Shown here piece by piece: positions 8,762 to 18,900 of a stretch of 64,000 nt of DNA. The first letter of the stretch is position 1; the number at the start of each line of letters is the position of its first letter. The DNA comes from Opitutia bacterium (GTDB taxonomy: Bacteria > Verrucomicrobiota > Verrucomicrobiia > Opitutales > Opitutaceae): contig JACPIS010000001.1 of assembly GCA_016187925.1 (NCBI GenBank), positions 297,266-361,265 on the forward strand, written 5' to 3'. The translations under genes were made by a program, and so were the position numbers. The notes beneath the pieces were generated by a model. The model saw nothing but the letters and a program-made list of their open reading frames with translations. It was not told where the DNA came from and ran no database searches.

Positions 8762-10936
8762 TTACGGAGAGGGCAGGCGGACGGTGACCGGCTGGCCGTC
8801 GGTGCCCTCGGCGGTGACGGTGCCGGCATCGGTGACGAGCTGCACGACGACCGGGCGTGCCGGGCGCGCGCGGTGGCCCTCTGAACGTGCGACGGAGACC
8901 GTGACGGCTCCGTCCTTCTGGACCGCCTCGTAGGTGGTCAGCAGAAAATCGCCTTCGCGGTAGGCGAAGCCCTCGCCGGCGTCCTCGTAAAGTTGCCCGC
9001 TGGCCCGGCCCTGCGCGTCGAGCGAGACGAGCAGCGTGAGCGGGGCGAGCGATTCTTCCGCCGTGCTCTGGATGACGCGCCCGAGCGGGACGATGGCGCC
9101 GCCGCGCAGTTTGAGATCGGGTTGGTATTTGTCGGTCGTGGAATTCTCGCCGACGAGCGAGACGGTGCGCCAGAGGCCGCGTGGCAGATTGGGTTTCTCC
9201 GCCCATTTCGGCACGACGAGGAGATCGTCGCCCAGCAGGAACACCCGGTCCTCGGTGCGCAGCGCCGGATCGCGCGGGTCGGCGAAGAACGCCGGGCGCA
9301 TGATCGGCTGGCCGTCGAGCGAGCTGGCGTGGAAGAGTGTGTAGAGATAAGGCAGCAGCCGATAGCGGCGCTCCAGCGCCACGCGGGCGACGTTTTCCAC
9401 CTCCGGACCGAACGCCCACGGCTCCTTCTGCGGCTCGCTCTTCTGCGCGTGTCCGCGGGCGAAGGGGAAGAGCGTGCCCATGGCGACCCAATGCGCCCAG
9501 AGATCGGCGGTGGGCGCCTTGCCGAAGCCGCCGAGATCGGGCCCGTTGAAAGGCTGGCCGGACAGGCCGAGGTTCAGCGTCATCGGGATCGCGAGACGCA
9601 GATGATCCCACGTCGAGTAATTGTCGCCGGTCCACGTCGCGGCGTAGCGCTGGCCGCCGAGGTAGCTGGCGCGGGTGAGGACGAAGGGACGTTTGTCGGG
9701 ATTGGCGGCGAGGATGCCCTCGCGCGTGGCCCGGACCATCAGCAAGCCGTAGACGTTGTGGTAGCGCGCATGCGGCCCGGCGGGCAGATCACCGCCGCCG
9801 CGGTGCCAGTTGTGCACGGGCATCGTTTTGCGCGGCTCGGAATTGAAGACGGCGGGCTCGTTCATGTCGTTCCAAACGCCGTCGATTCCCTGCGCCATGA
9901 AGTCCTTGTAGAGCGCGGACCACCAGGCGCGCGTCTCGGGCCGGGTGAAGTCCGGAAACACGCAGTCGCCCGGCCAGACCGGGCCATGGAAGGTGGCGCC
10001 GAAGGCGTCGCGCACCCACACGTCAGCCGCGGTGCCGGTGTCGTAGACCGCGTAGCCGGGATCGGCCTTCACACCGGGATCGATCATCCATACGCTCTTG
10101 AAACCGCGCTCGTGCAGGTAGGCGTTGAGGCCCTTGGGATCGGGAAATTCCTTCGGATTGAACGTGAACACGCGGAAGCCGTCCATGTAATCGATATCCA
10201 TCCAGATGACGTCGCAGGGCAGGCGGCGCCGGCGGAATTCGTCGGCAACCTCGCGCACGCGCGCGTCGGGGTTGTAGGACCAGCGGCTCTGTTGGTAGCC
10301 GAGCGCCCACTTCGGCGGCAGCGCCATCGTGCCGGTCAGTTCGCCCAACGCGTGCATGACGGCCTGCGGCGATTCGCGGTCGACGATGATCAGCGGAAAC
10401 GACGGGCCGTCGCTCGTGAATTCGATTTTGCCGTCGAGTACGAGTTCCGTCCGCCAGGTCGTGTCGGCCAGCACACCGAACGCCGTGCCGTCGGGGCGAA
10501 CCGCGAGGACCCACGGGTGCGATTGATAGAGCCGGCGGCCCTCGTGGCTCTTGTAGCCGAAGTTGTCGGTGTTCCAGAGCGTGACGTTGACGCCGTTGCG
10601 CAGAAGCGGCGCCGCCACCTCGCCGGTGCCGTAAAGGCTGGTGCCCTCGGGCACCGCTACGGTCGCGCGCACCTGTTTCTCGCCGAAAGAAAACGCCGGC
10701 GCGACCCGCCAGCCGGCGGCGAGCGGACCAGTGGGCGCGGGACGCGAGACCAGCGCCAGGGAAGGCGGCAGGCGGTCCAGCGGCAGATCGTCGGGCAGGA
10801 AGAGCCCGATGCCCTGGCCCAACTGGCCGGAGTAGCCGGTGGCGCGAGGGGCGAAGGTCTCCGCGAAGACCTGGCTGACGAAGGCGACCGCCGCAACCAG
10901 CAGCGCGAAACGGAATCCGTAACGGAGGGATTTCAT
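8762..10936 (-). CDS. Exported GH31 family alpha-glycosidase
   Basis: 724 residues from the start at 10936 (MKSLRYGFRFALLVAAVAFV, cleavage near VFA-ETF); a start two codons earlier at 10942 is also possible. GH31 layout: N-terminal sandwich (SLYGTGEVAAPLLRNG), barrel with WALGYQQSRWSY, nucleophile in GVWNDMNEPAVF (Asp about 357) and acid/base in WTGDNYSTW (Asp about 438), then the C-terminal sheet domain with EDAGEGFAYREGD. The classic DMNE motif is intact. It is predicted to be periplasmic or on the surface, hydrolysing alpha-linked glucosyl or similar residues. It forms an exported/cytosolic pair with the GH31 at 1967-4312 and lies 26 bases before the exported GH3. Confidence 0.9.
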   Translation of the reverse strand: MKSLRYGFRFALLVAAVAFVSQVFAETFAPRATGYSGQLGQGIGLFLPDDLPLDRLPPSLALVSRPAPTGPLAAGWRVAPAFSFGEKQVRATVAVPEGTSLYGTGEVAAPLLRNGVNVTLWNTDNFGYKSHEGRRLYQSHPWVLAVRPDGTAFGVLADTTWRTELVLDGKIEFTSDGPSFPLIIVDRESPQAVMHALGELTGTMALPPKWALGYQQSRWSYNPDARVREVADEFRRRRLPCDVIWMDIDYMDGFRVFTFNPKEFPDPKGLNAYLHERGFKSVWMIDPGVKADPGYAVYDTGTAADVWVRDAFGATFHGPVWPGDCVFPDFTRPETRAWWSALYKDFMAQGIDGVWNDMNEPAVFNSEPRKTMPVHNWHRGGGDLPAGPHARYHNVYGLLMVRATREGILAANPDKRPFVLTRASYLGGQRYAATWTGDNYSTWDHLRLAIPMTLNLGLSGQPFNGPDLGGFGKAPTADLWAHWVAMGTLFPFARGHAQKSEPQKEPWAFGPEVENVARVALERRYRLLPYLYTLFHASSLDGQPIMRPAFFADPRDPALRTEDRVFLLGDDLLVVPKWAEKPNLPRGLWRTVSLVGENSTTDKYQPDLKLRGGAIVPLGRVIQSTAEESLAPLTLLVSLDAQGRASGQLYEDAGEGFAYREGDFLLTTYEAVQKDGAVTVSVARSEGHRARPARPVVVQLVTDAGTVTAEGTDGQPVTVRLPSP

Positions 10937-11093
10937 GGGCATCGAAGGGGGATTTTTATCAACTGTCCGTTTCAGAAAAGCGAAAACCTTTTTCTGTTCC
11001 GGCCGATCAAGTTGGTAGGCGTCTCGACCCGGCTGGTCGGCCGTGCCGTCGCGGCGTGGCGTGAGGCGCGAGGAATTCAACCGGCGACATGAC

Positions 11094-14000
11094 TCAGTAG
11101 GTGATGACCAGTTTTGCCGGCAGGCGTTCGATCAGAATTTCACCGGAACCCGGCGCGACCAGATGGCCGTCGCCGGAGACGGCGACGATCGGACGCGACA
11201 GCGGCGACTTCATGATGACCCCGCCGGTCGGCACGGTGACGCCCTGGCCGATGGTCGCGGTGACTTCGGTGCCGGTGGCGGTGGCGCGGCTCTTGAGCGT
11301 GTAGTCGAGGTTGCCGTAGTAAGTCGGCAGACCGAGAACCTCGACGCCGGCCGGGTCGGTGACCCACGCGTCGGGAATGCCGGCGGCGAGCACGAGCGCC
11401 TCATCCTGCTCGCGCTCGTAGACGAACATCAGCCGGACGGAGCGGATGAAGTCCGACCCGCACCAGGTGTGGGGCATGTCGCCGATCATCTTCGGGGTCT
11501 TCGGGTCGGGGAAGACCACTTCGGCCCATTGGTTCCAGGCGGCGGGGCGGCGCAGGCCCATGAAGTAGTCCAGCACCGCGGTCGAGCGGTCTTTCTGGCC
11601 GAGCAGCACGAAGGAGCCGATCACGCGGTTCTCGTAAGGCGTGAGGTCATACCAGTCCTGCGGTCCGTCGCGGCGCCGGAGGAATTTTTCGTAATAGCGA
11701 TCGAAGGTGCGCTGCAACGCGGGCTGAGGCAGACGACCGAGTTCATAGCCCGGGGCGAGCGCCACGGTGGTCGAGGTGGCGTCGTGGTCGCCCAGCTCGG
11801 CGCAACCGGGGATGAAGTCGATGTTCAGGTTCTTCATCGCGCGGTTGATGGAGGCGTAGAAGTCCTTGGCGAAGTCGTCGCGCTCGGCGGCGAACTCGGC
11901 CTCGGCCTGTTTTTCTCCGAGGATGCCGGCGATGGTGGTGGCGTCCTTGAGCCCGCGCAGGATGAAGGTGTCGTCCCAGTAGGAATGCATCGGCTTGGCA
12001 CCGTAGCCCTCGTGGCTGATGGACTCGGGCACGAGGCCGTAGCAGGCCTGCTGCTCGGGCGTGCCGTGCAAGTACAGGTCGGTCTTCCGCTGCGCGCGCA
12101 GGCCCTGGATGAAATGCACCGTCTTCACCACCGTCTCCCACTTGGTGCGCAGCCAGGCTTTGTCGTGCGTGTAGTGATAGACCTGCATGATGAGGTAAAT
12201 CAGCTGGCCGTGGCTGTCGTGCTCGTCGGTCGGGTCGGCGCCGTTGGCGTCGACCACGCAGGGAACCTTGCCGCTGGGAAACTGATAACCGGAAAACCAG
12301 TCGGCGAACGCACGCACCTCGTCCTTGAGTCCGAGTTCGAGCAGGGCGGTCGAGGTCAGCGAGCCGTCGCGGATCCACGAGCGCTGGTAATTGCGGGAAC
12401 CGGGCTGGATGCGCGGGCCGTCCTGGTTGATGAAGATGTAGGCGAGGTTGGACTTGATGGTGTCGATGACCGGCTGCGCGGCGGGCGGGAGCTTCACCTG
12501 GAAAAGGTCGACCATCGACTCCCAAGTGCGCCGGGTGGCGTCGTGCGCGTCACCCATGTAGCGCGCGGCGGCGTCGGGCGGCAGGTTGGGACGGGGCGCG
12601 CCGGACCAGCCGTGGAAAGGTACGGCGAGGTGGAACTCCTGCGTGGCACCGGCGGCCAGGTCGAACTCGTAGACAAGCGCGGCGGACGCCGAACCGGAAG
12701 CGTCCTCCACCGACTGGTCGGCCGGCACGTGGCCTTGCTGGAGATGCTCGGTGATTTCGCCGGCTTCGAAAGGCGTGGCGCCGAAACCGGCGGGACGGTC
12801 GAGCGGGACGATGGTGTGGTCGCTCACGCGGACGACGCCGTCCTGCAGCGCGATGCGCTCGGTGCGGGCCCAGCCGGCGGGACGGAAAATGCTTTGCCAC
12901 GGCGGATTCACTTGGAACGGGCGGATGGCGAGGAAGAGCCTGCCCTTGAGCGGCGCGCCGGTCGACGCGATGCGGTAAGTCGCGAGCAGCCGGCTGTCCG
13001 GGCCGGCCGCACCGGCGGCGAACGCCGTGGTCGTCAGCGTGAGGCCGCTGGTCTGCCACTCGACGGAGGGAATCGGCAGGTAGTTTTTCTCGAGCGACTG
13101 CTTGAGGCTCACGTCGCCCCACGTGATGAGTTTGCCGTCGACGAGGAGGAAGGGTTCGATGGTGAAACAACCCTGATCGATCTCGATGGCGCCGGTCTCG
13201 CTGACCAAGGCCTCGGTCATGTCGGCCGGACTGCCGACGACCGTCCAATAATTCTGCTCGGGCAAAAGGTACTTCGGGTAGGTGCCGCGCGGCTGGTCGT
13301 GGGCGACGGTCGAGAAGAAGGCGTTTTTGCTCATGCCGGTTTCCGGACCCTTGACCTCGAGGCGCGCGAGGGACGCGGCCTGACCCGTGCGGGCCGGGGC
13401 GCGAACGACGAGCTTGAGCCAGCGGCCCTGCTGCTCCGGCAGGTAGAGATAATCGCGTCCGCCGTTGCCGCGGGTGATGGAGGCGGCCGTCGTCCACTTT
13501 TTCCCGTCGGAGGACAGGAGCACGTCGTAGGCGGTGGCGTGCGCCCCCGGAGCCCAATCGAGCACGAGGGCACCGAGTTCGCGGAGGTAGCCGAAGTTGA
13601 CCGCCAGCCATTCGCCGGACGCAGGAGCGGCGGTGGTCCAACCCGTGACGACGGTGCCGGACTGATCGGCAACGGGAGCGCGGCCGGGAGCTTCTGGCTG
13701 CGAGGTGGCGACGAAAGCGCGGGCGTTTTTCGCCGCCGCATCGTCGATCGGCTCGAAGCGGAGATTGTCGATGAAAACCCGGCCGCGGCCACCGGTGCCG
13801 GAGGCGACGGTGAACTCGATCGCCTTGATGCGGCGGATCTCGGGTTTCTTCGACGGACCCCAGGCATAGGTGAAATGGCGCCGGCGGAGGTGCTGGGTCT
13901 CCCATGTCTTCGGGAAAGTCACCGACAGGCGCCGGTGCCACCAGACGTTGTTGTCGTCGTCGACGAGCTTGACCTCGAAATTATTGACCGGCGAATCGGC

Positions 14001-14303
14001 CCGCAGATCGAAGGTAAACTGGTAATTGTCCGGCAACTCGAGGGCGAGGTCCTTGTGGGCGGTGGCGTAGCCGTAGGACCGGCTCAGGTCGAATTCCAGC
14101 GCGAGAGCCCGGCCGGTCTCGCCCGGCACAGTGGCGATGCTGGCCTGCGCGCCTTCGGAATGGGCGGCCTGCCAGCCGGACAGCGACTCGCCCTCGTCGA
14201 GCACACGCGGCTGGGCCAGGGCGGGGGTGGCGAGCAAAAGCAACGTCGGGCCGATCAGGGTCTGCACGGCGACGCGGTGGAAACGGGAGGCGAGCGAGGT
14301 CAT
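11094..14303 (-). CDS. Exported (alpha/alpha)6-barrel glycosidase-like protein with discoidin-like module; specificity unknown
   Basis: 1069 residues from the start at 14303, which gives the signal peptide MTSLASRFHRVAVQTLIGPT ending near ATPALA-Q. Residues about 35-190 look like a carbohydrate-binding beta-sandwich (YQFTFDLRADSPVNNFEVKL). About 195-320 resembles an F5/8-type (discoidin) domain (NFGYLRELGALVLDW). A further beta-rich region follows, then an (alpha/alpha)6 barrel from about 590, with RNYQRSWIRDGSLTSTALLE, DEHDSHGQLIYLIMQVYHY and MHSYWDDTFILRGLKDA. The WIRDG and WDD elements are reminiscent of GH15/GH63/debranching-type barrels, so a glycoside hydrolase or transferase is likely. 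I cannot assign a family or linkage. It lies between the permease and the exported GH31 in the operon. Confidence 0.75.
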   Translation of the reverse strand: MTSLASRFHRVAVQTLIGPTLLLLATPALAQPRVLDEGESLSGWQAAHSEGAQASIATVPGETGRALALEFDLSRSYGYATAHKDLALELPDNYQFTFDLRADSPVNNFEVKLVDDDNNVWWHRRLSVTFPKTWETQHLRRRHFTYAWGPSKKPEIRRIKAIEFTVASGTGGRGRVFIDNLRFEPIDDAAAKNARAFVATSQPEAPGRAPVADQSGTVVTGWTTAAPASGEWLAVNFGYLRELGALVLDWAPGAHATAYDVLLSSDGKKWTTAASITRGNGGRDYLYLPEQQGRWLKLVVRAPARTGQAASLARLEVKGPETGMSKNAFFSTVAHDQPRGTYPKYLLPEQNYWTVVGSPADMTEALVSETGAIEIDQGCFTIEPFLLVDGKLITWGDVSLKQSLEKNYLPIPSVEWQTSGLTLTTTAFAAGAAGPDSRLLATYRIASTGAPLKGRLFLAIRPFQVNPPWQSIFRPAGWARTERIALQDGVVRVSDHTIVPLDRPAGFGATPFEAGEITEHLQQGHVPADQSVEDASGSASAALVYEFDLAAGATQEFHLAVPFHGWSGAPRPNLPPDAAARYMGDAHDATRRTWESMVDLFQVKLPPAAQPVIDTIKSNLAYIFINQDGPRIQPGSRNYQRSWIRDGSLTSTALLELGLKDEVRAFADWFSGYQFPSGKVPCVVDANGADPTDEHDSHGQLIYLIMQVYHYTHDKAWLRTKWETVVKTVHFIQGLRAQRKTDLYLHGTPEQQACYGLVPESISHEGYGAKPMHSYWDDTFILRGLKDATTIAGILGEKQAEAEFAAERDDFAKDFYASINRAMKNLNIDFIPGCAELGDHDATSTTVALAPGYELGRLPQPALQRTFDRYYEKFLRRRDGPQDWYDLTPYENRVIGSFVLLGQKDRSTAVLDYFMGLRRPAAWNQWAEVVFPDPKTPKMIGDMPHTWCGSDFIRSVRLMFVYEREQDEALVLAAGIPDAWVTDPAGVEVLGLPTYYGNLDYTLKSRATATGTEVTATIGQGVTVPTGGVIMKSPLSRPIVAVSGDGHLVAPGSGEILIERLPAKLVITY

Positions 14304-14438
14304 GGGGAAAATTGCGGGAGAGTTCTCAACGTTGACGGATTTGATTCCTGAAAGCCGGGAGCCGGGCGCGCATCCGCCGGCCGGTGCGGCCGACTCCATC
14401 CCACGGAAGAGCGCAACCGCCGGTGTGCGGCGGGACCG

Positions 14439-15869
14439 CTAGGCCGGCGCGGCGGTGGGCGCGGCCTGGGCCGCCTTGCGCGCGGCGAGCAGGCCCTTGA
14501 TTTCGTACACCCGCGCTTCGGTCAGCGGATATTTGAGCAGGAGCCAGACACTGACCAGGCAGATGGCCGCCGGCAGGCCGATTTCCCACGCGCGCAACTG
14601 AAAGAGCGTGGTTTCGCTCTGCGTCTTGGCGCCTTCGACGAAGCCGGTGAAGCGCTGCAGATAGCCGCTGATGACCGTGGCGATGGAGACGGCGACCTTC
14701 CACCACCAGTTGTACACGGCGAAGTAGATGCCTTCGCGCCGGATGCCGGAGGCCAGCTCCTCCTCGTCACAGATGTCGGCGATCATCGCGTTCACCAGCG
14801 AGAAGGCGAACACCATGCCGAGCGAGAGGCAGACCGTCGGGATCATCGTGAGGTAGGGATGCGGGCGGCTGTAGCAGACGATCTTCGAGAGGTTGCCGCC
14901 GATGATCAGAAAGAAGGCGAGGAGCACCGTGAAGCGCTTGCCATAGCGCTTCGAGAGCCAGGTCATCGGAAAGGCGCCGAGGATGCCGGTGATGGCCCAG
15001 AGCGTGCCGTTGATCGCCATGACCTGCGAGGCCGCCTCGGTCCGGCCGTCGAAGAGGAAGAAAATCTGGATGTAGTTGTTGAAACCCATCACGAGCTGGA
15101 AGGCCACGATCAGGAGCACGAAGGCGAGGACGAGGCGGAGGAAGGTCCGGTTCCGGTAGGTGGCCTTGAAACTCTGGAGGATCGGCACGCGCTCCTGCTG
15201 GCGGGCCTGCTTGAGCTTGCCCTCCTTGCACAGCAAGGCGCACCACATGGCCGCGCCGGTGAGGATCACGCTCATGCCGAGGCAGACCCACTTGATGCCG
15301 TTCACCGTATCGCCGCCGAACATCGGGCGGTTGGCGAGGAAGTAGACCCACGGCAGCGTGAGCGCCCCGATGTTGCCGATGAAACTGGCGAACGCGAAGA
15401 TGCTGGTCTTCTCGTGATAATCTTCGGTCATCTCGAGACCGAGCGCGCCGTGCGGGATGGCGTAGACGGGGACGACCGTGTAGAAAAACAGCGACGCCAC
15501 CACGAAGTAACCGAACATGGCGGGCTTGCTCCAGTCGCGCGGCACGGTCCACAGCAGCCAGAACGCGATGCCGATCAGGATGCCGCCGACGACAAGGAAC
15601 GGGATGCGCCGGCCGAAGCGCGAGCGGCAGTTGTCCGACATGTTGCCCAGCAGGGGATCGATGACGGCGTCCCACAGCCGCGGGAATGCCTGCGCGTAAC
15701 CGATCCAGATGGCGCTGACGCCCAGGCCCACGATGTAGACCAGGTTGGTGAGCTGGATCACCGAGTTCACGGCGACCACCGTGACGATCATGCCCATGCC
15801 GTAGGCGACCTTTTGCGACAACGGCACCCGGTCGGCCGCGGCGGTGACATGATGTTGGTGGGAAGACAT
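14439..15869 (-). CDS. GPH-family (MFS_2) sugar:cation symporter
   Basis: 476-residue inner-membrane permease with about 12 hydrophobic segments. The first cytoplasmic loop signature DPLLGNMSDNCRSRFGRRIP is characteristic of the glycoside-pentoside-hexuronide (melibiose permease-like) family. Later segments such as GIYFAVYNWWWKVAVSIATV agree. It would carry oligosaccharides released in the periplasm into the cytoplasm for the GH94 phosphorylase and the signal-less GH3 and GH31. It starts 50 bases after the GH94 stop and is followed 135 bases later by the (alpha/alpha)6 gene. Substrate identity is inferred from the operon only. Confidence 0.9.
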   Translation of the reverse strand: MSSHQHHVTAAADRVPLSQKVAYGMGMIVTVVAVNSVIQLTNLVYIVGLGVSAIWIGYAQAFPRLWDAVIDPLLGNMSDNCRSRFGRRIPFLVVGGILIGIAFWLLWTVPRDWSKPAMFGYFVVASLFFYTVVPVYAIPHGALGLEMTEDYHEKTSIFAFASFIGNIGALTLPWVYFLANRPMFGGDTVNGIKWVCLGMSVILTGAAMWCALLCKEGKLKQARQQERVPILQSFKATYRNRTFLRLVLAFVLLIVAFQLVMGFNNYIQIFFLFDGRTEAASQVMAINGTLWAITGILGAFPMTWLSKRYGKRFTVLLAFFLIIGGNLSKIVCYSRPHPYLTMIPTVCLSLGMVFAFSLVNAMIADICDEEELASGIRREGIYFAVYNWWWKVAVSIATVISGYLQRFTGFVEGAKTQSETTLFQLRAWEIGLPAAICLVSVWLLLKYPLTEARVYEIKGLLAARKAAQAAPTAAPA

Positions 15870-15919
15870 GGGTGGTGGGGTTGGCTGCCGGGCGGCGGTC
15901 CGGCGGTCGCCGGAGGGGG

Positions 15920-18900
15920 TTAGAGTTCGATCTCGATGCAGTTATCCGCGCCCGTTAACCGGGCAGCGAGCAGGGCGCCGGGGATGCGGAGGCCGCCCGG
16001 GCGATAGGGATTGGCCTCGCGCGCGAGGCCGGCGAGCGGTGCGCCGTTGACCCGGATCGCCGCGGGGGAGGACGTGCCGGATTTGACCGAATAAACGAGC
16101 CGCACGGGACGGCCGAGCAGCTGCGTGTCGGCGGTGAGCCCGTCGAGGCTGCGCGGCAGGACCGGATCGATGACGACATCGCCAAACGATTCGCGCACGC
16201 CGAGCAGGCAGGAGCGCACCTTGTGCAGGTAGAGACCGGGGCCGCTGGAATACAGACGCCAGCCGCCGCGCACGGGAATGCGGCCCGCCCGGAGTTCGTG
16301 CCAGCGCGCGGCCGCCTCGACGCGGTCGGCGAAGTCCGCATCGGAGCTGGAGAAATAGACGTTGCTCTGCCGCGCGACGGCGCCGGGAACCACTCGCTCC
16401 AACCCGACAGGATTGATGACCTGAAGCGCCTTCCAAAGGCGGTCGGCGTCGCCGAGCTTGGCCATGGCCTCCGCGTAGCGGATGTGGGCGTGCACGTATT
16501 GCAGGCCGACTTCGCGGCCGACGTTCGCGGCGGTGTCGGCGCGCTTGAAGAGTTTTTCCAAACCGCCTTGATAGACGGCGGGCTCGCTCATCAGGCGCAC
16601 GCCGTCGTTGAAGTGCAGTTCGGATTCGATGAGCGCGGCGTGACGCTGCGCCTCCTCGGGCGTGAAAAGCTCGGCCAGCATCGAGCGGGTCATGGGCAAC
16701 AGCCGGTAGCGGATGTTGGTCACCTTGTCCGTCGGATGCAGGAGCGGGCGGAGACGGCCGTCGGCTTCGTTCACCAGAAATCCCGCCACGACGCCGTCCG
16801 GCATGGCCCGGCTGGCGAAATCACGGCGCATGCGGACCAGCAGTTGATCGAGCCGGGCGGCCCGGGTGGATTCGCCGGCGCGGCGGCTGACTTCCGCGAA
16901 CTGCCGGAAAGTGTGATAGGCGAGGCCGACCGTCCACGCGCTGACCATGCGCGTGCGCATCGCCGGATCGGCGGGCTGCAAGGTGTCGTCCCAATCGCCG
17001 TCGCCGTAGTTGACCAGGGCAGTGCCGGCGATGAAGCGCGACTCGCAATGCGCGACGACCCGATCGCAGTGCGCCCAGAGCGTCTCGGCGGGCCCGGCCG
17101 CGGTGAACTGCACCGGATCGGTGTAGCCGAGCGCCGTCCCCAGGAAGGCCAGATCATTGCTCGCCTCGACGTAATCGCACAGCGCCTTCACCGGCCAGAA
17201 GCAGACATCGCCGTGGCTGTGGGTCTGCTGGATGAACCGGAACGGCGCGAACATGAACCACTGCGGCCAGCACCCGGCGACCGCGGCGTCCTTGGGATTG
17301 TGCGCGTATTGCTGCTCGAAAACGGCCGTCAGGATGCGGCGCACCGTGGCAAATTCGCCGGCGGCAAGCAGCCACTCGACCGAGCCCTGGCAGACGTCGC
17401 GCACGCCCCACGCCGCGCCGCCGTATTGCTCCAACCCGTGCGGCGCGGAGAAATGAATGGCGGCATTGTGCGTGAACCACGGCAGCACCTCGTTGAGCCG
17501 GGAGGCGCCGACATCGACCGAGCCCTGCAAGCGCACCGGCGCCGCCGGCGGACGGGCAGGGGAGAACGTCCCGGCGTATTCCTCGCGCAAACGGGCCACC
17601 GCCGCCGGCAACCCGGCCGCGCCGTCCGTAGCACCGGTTAGGATGATACCGCAGCGTTCGACCGCCTTCGTCTGGAACACGGCATACGGTCCTTGGCGCG
17701 CAATACCGTCGGCGTGCAGGAGCTCATCGCCCCCGTGCGCCGCCAGCAGGGCAGGGGACGAAGCCGCGAGGGCAAAGCAGGTGCCGGGCAGGTGCTTCGC
17801 GGTGAAACCATCGGCGGCGGGACGCGCAGAGATCCAACCATCGTCATGCACTTCGATCTCACCAGCGGCCTCGAATTCGTTGGCGCCGAGCGCGAGTTGA
17901 TGGGTAACGAGAAATTCCGCCGGTGGTCCGGATGCGACGCGCAGCTCCAGGAACGAAGCCTGTGCGGCTGCGGAACACCAAACGCGGACCTCGATCACCC
18001 GGTCGTCGATCCGATAAATCCAACGCACCACGCCCGGTTCCATCGCGAAGGCGGAGGGAACCCCGAGCTGCTGCCACGCTTCGCCGCGACGCAGGAAGAC
18101 GCGCTGGCCGTGGGCACGCGCCACGTTGAGGTGGTTGCGCACGACGCTGAGCAGGCGCGCCAGGCTCGGATTGCCGAGATAGGCTTGGGCGCCGAAAATG
18201 CCGGCGGCGTAACAGGTGAGACCGAACTGCCGGTCGTCGATCCAGTCGGCCGTGCCGCTGCGGAGGATGTGTCCGTGCGGGCGGGCGACGAGCGCCTCCT
18301 TGTCACGGGAAACGACGTGTGTTTCAGCGCCGTGGAAAAAAGAAAGCACATGGCCGGCCGCATCCAACTCGCGATGGCGGCGTGTGCCGGGAAACCAGGC
18401 GTCCCAGTCCGACACGGTCGGCCGCGCGCCATGCAACCACGGAGCGTGAGTAAAAACCGTCGCGCCCGCCGCGTGGCACTGCGTCGGGACGTCCGCACCG
18501 AGCCAGCCAACAGGCAGCAGATCGCGCAGCAGGGCGACATCCGCCAGCGACGAAGCTGCGGGATGATCCTCGACATAGGCGGCCACGAAAGCGACCTCGA
18601 CCGTCGCGCCGGGAGCGAGGGAGAGCGGCTGGCTCTGGAGGCCACCGAGAGCGAATTCGTATTGGAGTCGCTTCGAAGGCAGGGCGGGCTGACGGACCGC
18701 GACGGGCTCGCCGGTCACGCGGTGATCGGCGCCAAAGAACTGCCAGCCATCGGTGCAATAGGCGGCGGCGCCCTGCGCGCAGGCGAAAGCGAGCCAGGGG
18801 CGACGGCCGCCGGCCATGGGTTGATTCTGGCGCGCGAGCACGACGTGCCCGAGGCGCGGGTCGGAAAGGGGGAGGAGATCGAGATACTGCGAAACGTAAG

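Noticed and set aside
8736..9635. N-terminal extension of the exported GH3 frame
   Set aside because: It lies inside the GH31 gene in another frame and the real start with signal peptide is at 8735.
11043..14351. 1102-codon plus-strand open frame
   Set aside because: It is a shadow of the minus-strand (alpha/alpha)6 protein; its translation is Val/Gly/Arg-rich without motifs.
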